Shown here: piece after piece, positions 34,581-42,823 of the stretch
How the letters are laid out: each line of letters opens with the position of its first letter
Position numbering within the stretch: the stretch's first letter is position 1
NCBI GenBank assembly: GCA_964593725.1
Contig: CAZQJS010000012.1
Span: 1-64,000, forward strand
DNA: 64,000 nt
Direction of reading: 5' to 3'
From: JAIOSM01 sp964593725
GTDB lineage: Bacteria; Desulfobacterota; Desulfobacteria; Desulfobacterales; Desulfobacteraceae
Notes under the pieces: model-generated
What the model saw: the letters and a program-made list of their open reading frames with translations, nothing else
Told to the model about the DNA's origin: nothing
The model's database searches: none
Program-made: the position numbers and the translations under genes

Positions 34581-35039
34581 TTACCAGACAAGGCTTTCAT
34601 GTATCCAGCCCTGATCACCATCTGCATGCCTGACTTTATACCAGCTGTCCTTTTTGTCAATTATTTTAAAGGGTACACCCCGTGATACCTTGAACACGAT
34701 TGTATTATTTATCCCTGGTCCCGAGCGAACATTGCAGTCATTTTTTATGGTAATCACTGATTTTTCTTTTGACAGCAGGGATTCATGTACCCATGCCCTG
34801 TCTTTTTCAAAATCTTCAAATTGATACCACTCTCCCTGCTTTTTGAGAATGATAATGGGATGATATTTTTCGACCTTCCATCTGATGTCATATTCTGTAC
34901 CAGGTCCTGACCTGACATTGGCAATTGTTTTGTTGATACACCGGCGCTCGTTGGCAGCGGCGTGTACTGCGCTTAAACAGAGGAACAGAATAATAATAGT
35001 ATTTATCATTACATAATTGATATGTCGGAAATGTTTCAT
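34581..35039 (-). CDS. Exported protein with two SH3b domains
   Basis: A 152-residue protein, started at the ATG at 35039 that follows CAGGAGACTTT and lies 17 bases after the feoB stop; upstream frame lies inside feoB. A signal peptide (IINTIIILFLCLSAVHAAA type) precedes two bacterial SH3 modules, each with NVRSGPG and a closing WVHESL / WIHESL. Such proteins bind cell-wall peptides. Why it follows feoB is unclear. Confidence 0.87.
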   Translation of the reverse strand: MKHFRHINYVMINTIIILFLCLSAVHAAANERRCINKTIANVRSGPGTEYDIRWKVEKYHPIIILKKQGEWYQFEDFEKDRAWVHESLLSKEKSVITIKNDCNVRSGPGINNTIVFKVSRGVPFKIIDKKDSWYKVRHADGDQGWIHESLVW

Positions 35040-35056
35040 AAAGTCTCCTGAAAAAA

Positions 35057-37216
35057 TTATCCAAATCCAAGTATTCTGCCAGTTTGATATACCAGAAAAG
35101 ATACACACCATGCAACCGTTGTTGTATAAAATAAATTAAAGAGGGCCCATTTGCCCGAGGCCTCTTTCCAGATGGAAGTGATTGCAGCAATACACGGCAG
35201 GTATAAAAGTACAAAAAACATCATGGAAAGTGCACTTAAAGCAGTCATATCAGAGTTTTTAAGGGCTTTTCCCAATGCTTCTGATTTCTGGTTTCCAACG
35301 CCATACAATACACCCATGGTGCTTACAACAACCTCCTTTGCCACGATTCCCGTAAGAATTGCAACGCTTGCACGCCAATCTATGCCAAGGGGCCTGAAAA
35401 CAGGTTCTATTGCCTTACCCAACTGCCCGATATAGGTTTTTTCAATTCTCTCCTTTTTTTTTTGCTGCTGGAGGGTTATGATCTTCTCTTTAATTTTATT
35501 AAGCTTTAGCAGAGGTTGTAAATTAGTTACTTGATGGGAGTATTCAGTATTAAGCGCCATGATTTTATTATCATAATCCATGGAAAAGGTTATGTTCCTG
35601 GGGAAATAGGAAAGAGTCCAGATAATTATGGAGCCAATGAGAATAACACCACCCATTTTTTTTAAAAACATCCTGCTTCTGTCCCACATATGAATGGTAA
35701 GGCTTTTCAGCATGGGCATCCTGTAGGGGGGAAGTTCCATGACAAAGGGAGAATCCTCTCCCCTTAATAATCTTGATTTGAAAAATTTACCTGAGATAAT
35801 GGATAGTACAATACCTGTTAAATAGAGGCAGAAAATTACAGTGCCGCCCTTTGCAGCAAAAAAAGTGGCTGCAAGCACAATGTAAACAGGCAGTTTGGCC
35901 GAGCATGACATGAATGGAATGATCAGAATTGTAAGTATCCTGTCTTTTTTGCTTTCAAGGGTGCGGGTGGCCATAACAGCAGGTATACTGCAGCCAAATC
36001 CCATGAGCATGGGTATAAAAGATTTGCCATGGAGTCCTATCATGTGCATTATTCTATCCATGATAAATGCTGCCCTTGCCATGTAGCCTGTATCTTCAAA
36101 CAGGGCGATGCAGAAAAACAATATGAGTATATTGGGTAAAAAAATTATCACACTGCCGATTCCTGCGATAATACCATCAATGATTAAATCCTTTAACAGA
36201 CTTTCCGGTAGAATATTGCTGAGAACAAGGGAAAGGGAAGATATTCCTGTATCAAGCCATTGCATGGGGAATGCCCCCAGGGTGAATGTCAATTGAAACA
36301 TTGCCCATATGAAAAAAATAAACAGGGGAAAGCCAAGGATGCGGTTGGTTAGAACAAGGTCGATCTTTTTTGATACATCGACCCGTTTTTTGCGTGATAT
36401 GGATATAACTTCCTTGGTTATGCCGGCAATAAAGCCGTATCTGTCTTCTGTAAGCACTATTTCAGGATCTTCCTGATAAAAATCATTAATTCTATCTCTT
36501 GTCTTTTCCACAAGATTTAAAATATCCTGATCCCCTTGAAATTTTTCCAGGACAATTTTGTCATTTTCCAGGAGCTTTACTGCAAGCCATCTGTATGAAA
36601 ATATGCTGCCATTGCCTTTGCTGCCAGGAGAGTGCTTCTCAAGACGGCTTACAAGTAATGATATACAATTTTCAACTTCGTTGGAGTATTTTATGTCCCG
36701 CCCTGTTTTACCTTGTGAAAAAGCTTTGGCCTCATTGATTATGGTTTTAATTAAACTGTCTGTTCCTCTGTTTTTATTGCCCACAGTGAAAACAACTGGA
36801 ATATCAAGGAGTGATGATAATTTTTCAGAATCTATCTTAATGCCTTTGGATTCTGCAATATCGGTCATGTTCAGGGCAAGAACCATGGGCTGGCCTGTCT
36901 CCATAACCTGCAATGCAAGATAGAGGCTTCTATCCAGGTTGGAGGAGTCAATAATGCTCACAACAACATCGGGTTTTTCATTAATAATAAAATCCCTTGT
37001 GACTATCTCTTCCATGGAAAAGGGAGTAAGACTATAAGTGCCTGGAAGATCAACAACATTGATATTATAATTTTTATATTTAAAATGCCCCTCTTTTTTC
37101 TCAACGGTCACTCCCGGCCAGTTCCCAACCTTCTGGCGGGCACCGGTCAAATTGTTAAACATGGATGTTTTTCCGGAATTTGGGTTTCCGGACAGAGCAA
37201 TTGTGATGTCAGTCAT
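35057..37216 (-). CDS. feoB: Ferrous iron transporter FeoB
   Basis: Inner-membrane Fe(II) permease with a G-protein domain, 719 residues. GTPase motifs are GNPNSGKTS (G1), NWPGVTVEKKEG (switch I/G2), DLPGTYSL (G3) and NMTD (G4). The membrane half has two Gate domains (FEDTGYMARAAFIMDRIMHMIGLHGKSFIPMLMGFGCSIPAVMATRTL and a C-terminal VVVSTMGVLYG) plus the FeoB-associated core. It starts with 8 bases of overlap onto the Fur-FeoA-FeoA gene. Anaerobes rely on FeoB for iron. Confidence 0.97.
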   Translation of the reverse strand: MTDITIALSGNPNSGKTSMFNNLTGARQKVGNWPGVTVEKKEGHFKYKNYNINVVDLPGTYSLTPFSMEEIVTRDFIINEKPDVVVSIIDSSNLDRSLYLALQVMETGQPMVLALNMTDIAESKGIKIDSEKLSSLLDIPVVFTVGNKNRGTDSLIKTIINEAKAFSQGKTGRDIKYSNEVENCISLLVSRLEKHSPGSKGNGSIFSYRWLAVKLLENDKIVLEKFQGDQDILNLVEKTRDRINDFYQEDPEIVLTEDRYGFIAGITKEVISISRKKRVDVSKKIDLVLTNRILGFPLFIFFIWAMFQLTFTLGAFPMQWLDTGISSLSLVLSNILPESLLKDLIIDGIIAGIGSVIIFLPNILILFFCIALFEDTGYMARAAFIMDRIMHMIGLHGKSFIPMLMGFGCSIPAVMATRTLESKKDRILTILIIPFMSCSAKLPVYIVLAATFFAAKGGTVIFCLYLTGIVLSIISGKFFKSRLLRGEDSPFVMELPPYRMPMLKSLTIHMWDRSRMFLKKMGGVILIGSIIIWTLSYFPRNITFSMDYDNKIMALNTEYSHQVTNLQPLLKLNKIKEKIITLQQQKKKERIEKTYIGQLGKAIEPVFRPLGIDWRASVAILTGIVAKEVVVSTMGVLYGVGNQKSEALGKALKNSDMTALSALSMMFFVLLYLPCIAAITSIWKEASGKWALFNLFYTTTVAWCVSFLVYQTGRILGFG

Positions 37217-38183
37217 TATTATGTGAGTCCTTTATATCTTCTACATCAATATGGGAGGCTTCTTCAACACGCAATGAAATATGACTTCCCTTTACCACAA
37301 GCTCAAGGGGATCCTTGAGGGGTGCATATTTTTCAATATACACACTTGTGCCTCTGTTGATACCCATTTCCAGAAGTCGTCTTCTGAGTTTGGGTTCTCC
37401 GGAAATCTTTGATATTATACACTCCTGCCCCTGTTTTACCTGGCTTAAAACACCTGTATTCAATGGAACACCATAGGTCTTTTTCCCAGCTTCTTCAGTA
37501 CATGCTGCATCCACGGGCTGCACCATTACCCTGGCTGACATACCTCTGCCTATCACAAACCTGCTCTCTTCCACAGCTGCAACAATCTGTCCTCCGGCCT
37601 GGGTAGAGACTATTTCAATTATGGCATTCTTTCTTATTCCCATGGAAGAGAGGCGCTCTGAAATTTTGTGTCCACCCTGTAATTCCACCACAACCACCTT
37701 TTCTCCCTGCTTTGCCTGGTCAAGGGATATGATGAGGTTGCGCTGTTTCAGGCAGTCAGAACAGATACCATATATTTCCATCTTATGCTGGAGCATGTGA
37801 AAGCCATAAGCTATTGCCATTTCTGATTGATTTTTTTCAAGTTCTTCATCTCTGAACTCAATTATTCTGTCACATTTTGTGCAGATCATATGATCATGGT
37901 GCAATCCTAAATGGCGGTGCTCAAAACAAGGTATGCCGTTGTTAAATTTAATTTTACTTGCAAACCCGAACCTGCATAAAAGTTCCATTGTTCCTGCAAC
38001 AAAATTTTCATCAAAGTATTGGCCGTCTTGTTCAAGCAGCCTTGTTAAATCCCTGCTGGATATGTGCTCATCTGTTTTCAGAAAGGCTTCCAGCACTTTA
38101 AACCGTTTGTCAAATTGATCAAGGCCCTGTTGTCTAAATAGTTTTTTAAATTGTATTTTTTCATTATCGTGTCTGAAATCCAT
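37209..38183 (-). CDS. Fur-FeoA-FeoA fusion protein (iron regulator)
   Basis: A 324-residue three-part protein. Residues 10-150 are a Fur-family repressor: winged helix then HHDH (95-98), CTKC (101-104) and CSDC (141-144) for metals. Residues 152-224 and 245-316 are two FeoA/SH3-like domains (LSSMGIRKNAIIEIV and LLEMGINRGTSVYIE motifs). Start chosen at the ATG at 38183, behind AGGAG eight bases away; the frame also opens at an upstream TTG (38240). It overlaps feoB, so regulator, FeoA and FeoB make one operon. FeoA domains could sense or act on FeoB, while Fur controls transcription; that coupling is inferred. Confidence 0.92.
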   Translation of the reverse strand: MDFRHDNEKIQFKKLFRQQGLDQFDKRFKVLEAFLKTDEHISSRDLTRLLEQDGQYFDENFVAGTMELLCRFGFASKIKFNNGIPCFEHRHLGLHHDHMICTKCDRIIEFRDEELEKNQSEMAIAYGFHMLQHKMEIYGICSDCLKQRNLIISLDQAKQGEKVVVVELQGGHKISERLSSMGIRKNAIIEIVSTQAGGQIVAAVEESRFVIGRGMSARVMVQPVDAACTEEAGKKTYGVPLNTGVLSQVKQGQECIISKISGEPKLRRRLLEMGINRGTSVYIEKYAPLKDPLELVVKGSHISLRVEEASHIDVEDIKDSHNND

Positions 38184-38211
38184 GGGTTCTACTCCTAAAA
38201 AATAACCATCT

Positions 38212-38240
38212 AAAATACTAAAATTATTAAAATCTGTCAA
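38212..38240 (-). promoter_or_regulatory. Predicted sigma-70 promoter of the feo operon
   Basis: Minus strand TTGACA (38235-38240), 17-base spacer, TATTTT (38212-38217), ending about 30 bases before the fusion-gene ATG. I see no GATAATGATAATCATTATC-like Fur box here; the spacer is AT-rich (TTTTAATAATTTTAG) and could hold a diverged operator. Confidence 0.6.
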
Positions 38241-38284
38241 TGATTTAGTGCTGCATTTTTTTCAGTTGATAAAGCTGCGGCCTG

Positions 38285-39007
38285 TTATTTAACAAGCAGT
38301 AATATGCCTAAAAGAACAAGCAGTATATTAATAAGGCGTTTATAGAAAATATCATTGATTCTGTTAAAAATAAAAATACCACACACCACACCGGACAACA
38401 GGGGCAGGACAGAGTAGCCAAATAAGATTAAAACCTGTCTGGTTATTAATTGATTGAAAATATAAAAGACAAGGACACTGAGGCCTGAAACAATAAAAAA
38501 GGAGACCATTGTGGCTTTGATCTGCTCCTTGCCCCAGGGCTGCAGGGATGTATATATGACCACGGGAGGCCCTGTAGCTCCAATACTGCCCCCAAGAACA
38601 CCTGCAATGCTTCCTGCAAGGCATGCCCATTTTTTGCCGGGACCTCTGGCAGGGGCAGTGTAGAACATGGAAAAAAAAGAGATAAAAATAATTACAAAGG
38701 CAATAAGGAGTTCAAGATATCTTGAATCCATATATTTTAATATATAAACTCCCAGGGGTATACCCGGAAGTGAAAATATGAATAATAGAGTCCATTTTTT
38801 ATGATCAATATGCTTAATAAGCCTTGAGATCAATGTAAAGTTAATAACAAGTCCAAGCATGAGTATAAGCGGTATGGCAGTCTTGATATCAATAAAGAGG
38901 CCCATTAAAGGCAAAGTAATCAATACCACGCCAAAGCCGGTCACGCCATGGATTAATCCTCCAAGAAAAGAGATGCAGCAGAGGAAAAATATAATATCCA
39001 TATTCAC
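38285..39007 (-). CDS. TauE/SafE-family membrane exporter
   Basis: A 240-residue membrane protein with about eight spans. The family's two signatures are visible: GVTGFGVVLITLPLMGLF near residue 22 and GVLGGSIGATGPPVVIYTS near 135. Relatives export sulfite or organosulfonates, or other anions. The coding start could be the GTG at 39007 or ATG at 39001; it overlaps the stop of glpK, so the genes are coupled. The solute is unknown. Confidence 0.88.
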   Translation of the reverse strand: MNMDIIFFLCCISFLGGLIHGVTGFGVVLITLPLMGLFIDIKTAIPLILMLGLVINFTLISRLIKHIDHKKWTLLFIFSLPGIPLGVYILKYMDSRYLELLIAFVIIFISFFSMFYTAPARGPGKKWACLAGSIAGVLGGSIGATGPPVVIYTSLQPWGKEQIKATMVSFFIVSGLSVLVFYIFNQLITRQVLILFGYSVLPLLSGVVCGIFIFNRINDIFYKRLINILLVLLGILLLVK

Positions 39008-40491
39008 TAAACCCAGTCCCTGGATTTCTCAACAGCTTTTTCCCATCGTTTAAAAAGTTTTTCAGAATATTCAGGGGCCATATCTGGTTTAAATGTTTTT
39101 CCTTCCCATACTTTTTTAATATCATTTATATCTTTATAAAGGCCTGTACCCAGGCCTGCAAGGTAGGCTGCACCAAGGGCAGTTGTCTCAAAAACTCTTG
39201 ACCTGTCAACATCAGCCTGTAAAATATCAGCCTGAAACTGCATCAGAAAATTGTTCTGTACAGCACCGCCGTCTACCCTGAGCCTTTTAAGGGGCATTCT
39301 TGCATCTGTAAGCATTGCATTTACAATATCATTAATCTGATATGCAACTGCTTCAAGGGCGGCCCGGACAATGTGGTATCTGTTTGTGCCCCTTGTAAGA
39401 CCTACAATGGTACCCCTGGCATACATGTCCCAGTGGGGAGCTCCAAGGCCTGCAAAGGCAGGCACAAAAAAGACATCTCCGGTATCTTTCACCTTTGCTG
39501 CAAACTCCTCTGACTGGGCAGCATTTTTAATAATGCACATCTCATCCCTGAGCCATTGAATAACAGCGCCTGCAATAAAGGCGCTTCCTTCCAGGGCATA
39601 AGTGATTTTATCATCAATACCCCAGGCAATGGTTGTCAGAAGTTTAGTCCGGGATTTTACAATTTTTTCCCCGGTGTTCATGAGCATAAATGCTCCTGTG
39701 CCATAGGTGCATTTAGCCATGCCCGGAGTAAAACAGTTCTGGCCGAAAAGGGCTGCCTGCTGATCTCCTGCAACGCCTGCAATGGGAATTTGAGCACCAA
39801 AAAGTTCTTTTATACTTTTGCCGAAATCCCCACTGGAAGGTTTGACCCGGGGCAGCATGGAATCAGGGATATGAAAAAAATCCAGGATATCTTCATCCCA
39901 ATCAAGGTCATGGATATTATAGAGCATGGTTCTCGAAGCATTGGAGTAATCAGTTGCATGGACTTTCCCACCTGTCAGTTTATAAATCAACCATGTATCA
40001 ATGGTTCCAAAAAGAAGATTACCTGCCTTGGCTTTTTCCATTGTTCCGGGCACATGCTTTAATATCCATCTTACCTTTGTACCTGAAAAATATGCATCCA
40101 GTACAAGACCTGTCTTTTTCTGGATTTTTTTATCCCAGCCCTGTTGTGAAAAGCGTTTGCACGTATCTGCCGTACGCCTGCACTGCCATACTATGGCATT
40201 GTAAACAGGCTTTGAAGTTTTTTTATCCCATACAATTGTTGTCTCTCTTTGATTGGTAATGCCAATGCCTGCAATGTCTGCAGGAGAAATATCTGCTTGT
40301 GCAATGGCTTTTTCAGCAACATTGAGCTGTGTTTCCCAGATCTCTTCAGGATCATGCTCCACCCAGCCTGGTCTGGGATAGATCTGTTTGAATTCCCTGC
40401 TGCACTGGCTTATGTTTTGACCGTTTTTATTGAAAACAATAGCCCGTGAACTCGTTGTCCCCTGGTCCAGCGATAATATATATTTACTCAT
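39007..40491 (-). CDS. glpK: Glycerol kinase
   Basis: FGGY-family kinase making glycerol 3-phosphate, 494 residues. It opens LSLDQGTTSSRAIVFNKNGQ, with NQRETTIVWDK for glycerol contact, GVAGDQQAALFGQNCF, and the second signature FVPAFAGLGAPHWDMYARGTIVGLTRG. The C-terminal ATP region VDGGAVQNNFLMQFQADIL is intact. It follows the lipase-like hydrolase by 57 bases, so released glycerol could be phosphorylated at once. No glpF or glpD is in the window. Confidence 0.96.
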   Translation of the reverse strand: MSKYILSLDQGTTSSRAIVFNKNGQNISQCSREFKQIYPRPGWVEHDPEEIWETQLNVAEKAIAQADISPADIAGIGITNQRETTIVWDKKTSKPVYNAIVWQCRRTADTCKRFSQQGWDKKIQKKTGLVLDAYFSGTKVRWILKHVPGTMEKAKAGNLLFGTIDTWLIYKLTGGKVHATDYSNASRTMLYNIHDLDWDEDILDFFHIPDSMLPRVKPSSGDFGKSIKELFGAQIPIAGVAGDQQAALFGQNCFTPGMAKCTYGTGAFMLMNTGEKIVKSRTKLLTTIAWGIDDKITYALEGSAFIAGAVIQWLRDEMCIIKNAAQSEEFAAKVKDTGDVFFVPAFAGLGAPHWDMYARGTIVGLTRGTNRYHIVRAALEAVAYQINDIVNAMLTDARMPLKRLRVDGGAVQNNFLMQFQADILQADVDRSRVFETTALGAAYLAGLGTGLYKDINDIKKVWEGKTFKPDMAPEYSEKLFKRWEKAVEKSRDWV

Positions 40492-40548
40492 AATATCCCC
40501 GTGGTTGATTTACAATTATTTATTAAAGAAAAGCAGATATATTTAAAT

Positions 40549-41502
40549 CTACAGATGGTTTTCAAGCCAGTTCATTATATCGGCATAAACCGAATCACGA
40601 TTAATTTCATTGAGCATTTCGTGGCGGCCCTTTTCATAAAATTTGATATTTAAATCCTGTATGCCGGCTTTTACATAACTTTCATAGACTTTTTCAACTC
40701 CTTTTTTGAAATCGCCCACAGGGTCATCGCTGCCGGAAAAGAGGTACACTGGCAGATTTTCAGGAATCAGGGCCAGGTTTGAAGCTTTATTGATCTTTTT
40801 AATGCCCATTAATAAATCATTGAAAAAACCTGCCGTAAAGACAGTGCCGCAGAATGGGTCATTAATATACTTATCCACCTCTTTATTATCCCTGCTCAAC
40901 CAGTCAAACTTTGTACGATTGGGTTTAAAGGCTTTATTAAAGCTTCCAAAGGAGAGCTTGTCAAGCAGGGGACTTCTGGCTCTTTTACCCCGCAGTATAC
41001 ATTCTGCTTTTGCAATGATAATGCCTATATCGCCCAGAAGTCCAGGGCTGCCTGCCGTGGCAGACAGAATAACTCCATTTATATCAGTATCCCTGGCATG
41101 GGAGAACATATAATCCCGGCAGAGAAAAGAACCCATTGAATGGCCCAGTAAAAATACTGGTATGCCCGGGTGTCTCTTTTTTATTATATTGGTAAGCAGG
41201 CCCATGTCATTTACCACCAGATCCCATCCGTTATTGCTGGCAAAATATCCCAGATTGTCAACTGTTCCTGCTGTTCTTCCATGTCCTCTGTGGTCGTTTG
41301 CATACACTCCGAAATTGTTTTTTGTAAGTGTGTCTGCAAAATTATCATATCTTGCAGAATGTTCAGCCATGCCGTGGGCAATCTGAACAACAGCTTTGAT
41401 GTCTGCCTGGCCGGATTCTGCTGATGCGCCATTGGGCAGCCATTTACGGGTAAAAATTTTTACCTTGTCAGAACCTTCAATAAAAAAAGTATCTTTAATC
41501 AT
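40549..41502 (-). CDS. Alpha/beta hydrolase, monoacylglycerol-lipase-like
   Basis: Serine hydrolase of the lysophospholipase/S33 group, 317 residues. Catalytic Ser in the elbow GHSMGSF, Asp in SGSDDPVGD and His in GRHEMLNE are all in place; HGMAEHSARYDNFADTL and NDHRGHGRTAG are the oxyanion and family motifs. No signal peptide, so it acts inside the cell. Its position before glpK suggests release of glycerol from monoacylglycerol or lysolipid. Esterase or other specificity is possible. Confidence 0.9.
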   Translation of the reverse strand: MIKDTFFIEGSDKVKIFTRKWLPNGASAESGQADIKAVVQIAHGMAEHSARYDNFADTLTKNNFGVYANDHRGHGRTAGTVDNLGYFASNNGWDLVVNDMGLLTNIIKKRHPGIPVFLLGHSMGSFLCRDYMFSHARDTDINGVILSATAGSPGLLGDIGIIIAKAECILRGKRARSPLLDKLSFGSFNKAFKPNRTKFDWLSRDNKEVDKYINDPFCGTVFTAGFFNDLLMGIKKINKASNLALIPENLPVYLFSGSDDPVGDFKKGVEKVYESYVKAGIQDLNIKFYEKGRHEMLNEINRDSVYADIMNWLENHL

Positions 41503-41613
41503 AATTTTCCTTAAATCTGCATTGATCTTAAATTGAGCAACAGCGTACGAACCCTTGATAATAAGTCATATTCAAGCTACAACAACTAGTGGATAAAATA
41601 ACTATAGGATGGT

Positions 41614-42663
41614 ATGGAACTTTTTGTCAAGAAAAGTTTAATGGAAAGCTGTTATATGGATTTATGTTCAACAAGTATTAAGGTGGGCGGAAAAATTGCG
41701 GCCAACAGGCTGTTTCTGGCACCCATGGCAGGCCTTGGCCACATTGCTTTAAGGGAGCTTATTCTGGAATTTGGCGGCGCAGGACTGTTGTTTACAGGCA
41801 TGTGTAATGCCAGGGCTGTGCCCACGGAAAACCCCATGACATCCCATGTTTTTAAGTTCAGACAGGAAGAGCTTTCAAACCTTGTATGCCAGATATTTGG
41901 CTCTGACTCCGGTGATATGGCAAAAGCTGCAAAGAGAATAGAACAGGAAGGTTTTTTTGGCGTGGACCTCAATTTTGGCTGTTCAGTTGCAGCAATATGT
42001 AAAAAGGGGTGCGGTGCTGCCCTTTTAAAAACACCTGATACAGCAGCAGGAATAGTTGACAGGGTAAGAAAAAGTGTATCAATTCCTGTCTTTGTTAAAT
42101 TCCGGATAGGCTGGGAGGAGAACCAGGTTAAGGTTGCAGAAACAGCAAGGAAATTTGAAAATGCCGGGGCCGACCTTCTGGTGTTTCATCCGCGCATTGC
42201 ACCTGACAGGCGAACCCGGCCGCCAAGAATGGAATATATCAGAATTGTAAAAAGGGCTGTGGATATCCCTGTATTTGGTAATGGCAATATCCTGACCCGT
42301 TCAGACATGGATAATATGGCCGGAGAAACTTCATGTGACGGTGTCTCCATAGGCAGGCTTGCCATTGCCCGCCCATGGGTATTTGCTTTGTGGTCAGGCA
42401 GGCTTAAAAAATATGATAATATATACCATCACACTGCCGTGAGAATGGCTGAACTGGTTTTAAAATATTTTGGTGAGCACATGGGGGTTAAATTTTTTAA
42501 AAAATGGGTGCCCTATTTTGCTGCGAATTTTAAGTTCTGCCACGCAATAAATAAGAAACTGCTCCACAATGCCACCATGGATGAAATCCGGGAGTGCATT
42601 GAAGAAATTTTTCAAAACCCTCCTGAAGTTTCCAGACAACCCAACCGGAATTTTTTTTTATAG
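41614..42663 (+). CDS. Divergent tRNA-dihydrouridine synthase family protein
   Basis: FMN-dependent TIM-barrel protein of 349 residues. The Dus opening RLFLAPMAGLGHIALRELI, the DLNFGCSVAAICKKGCGAALL block with the catalytic-type Cys and the phosphate-binding DGVSIGRLAIARPW are present. The usual HGRTR is replaced by FHPRIAPDRRTR and the proline after the Cys by Ser, so it belongs to a divergent branch. tRNA reduction is likely but not proved. Start at the first ATG is uncertain; internal ATGs at residues 10 and 15 would also fit. Confidence 0.8.
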   Translation: MELFVKKSLMESCYMDLCSTSIKVGGKIAANRLFLAPMAGLGHIALRELILEFGGAGLLFTGMCNARAVPTENPMTSHVFKFRQEELSNLVCQIFGSDSGDMAKAAKRIEQEGFFGVDLNFGCSVAAICKKGCGAALLKTPDTAAGIVDRVRKSVSIPVFVKFRIGWEENQVKVAETARKFENAGADLLVFHPRIAPDRRTRPPRMEYIRIVKRAVDIPVFGNGNILTRSDMDNMAGETSCDGVSIGRLAIARPWVFALWSGRLKKYDNIYHHTAVRMAELVLKYFGEHMGVKFFKKWVPYFAANFKFCHAINKKLLHNATMDEIRECIEEIFQNPPEVSRQPNRNFFL

Positions 42664-42718
42664 ACAGGTTGTTTTAAGTCTGATTTTTATAATAACTCCC
42701 TGGTTTTTTGTTAAAACA

Positions 42719-42762
42719 TTGACTTTTTCTCAACAAATCGATACTCAAGTAATAATACTTGA
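42719..42762 (+). promoter_or_regulatory. Predicted promoter with overlapping inverted repeat
   Basis: TTGACT (42719-42724), 17 bases, TACTCA (42742-42747): a poor -10. The perfect palindrome TCAAGTAATAATACTTGA (42745-42762, 7-bp arms) overlaps the -10 and would cover the start of transcription. This is a classic operator position ahead of the seven-gene cluster 42824-51357; the binding factor is unknown. Confidence 0.45.
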
Positions 42763-42823
42763 AATATTTCCACTGTAAATTAAGTCTGGTGGAAGCAATA
42801 CAAAATATTTGTCGAGGTATGTG

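Noticed and set aside
38184..38284. Fur box ahead of the Fur-FeoA-FeoA gene
   Set aside because: I looked for a GATAATGATAATCATTATC-like 19-mer; only AT-rich sequence without the expected symmetry is present.
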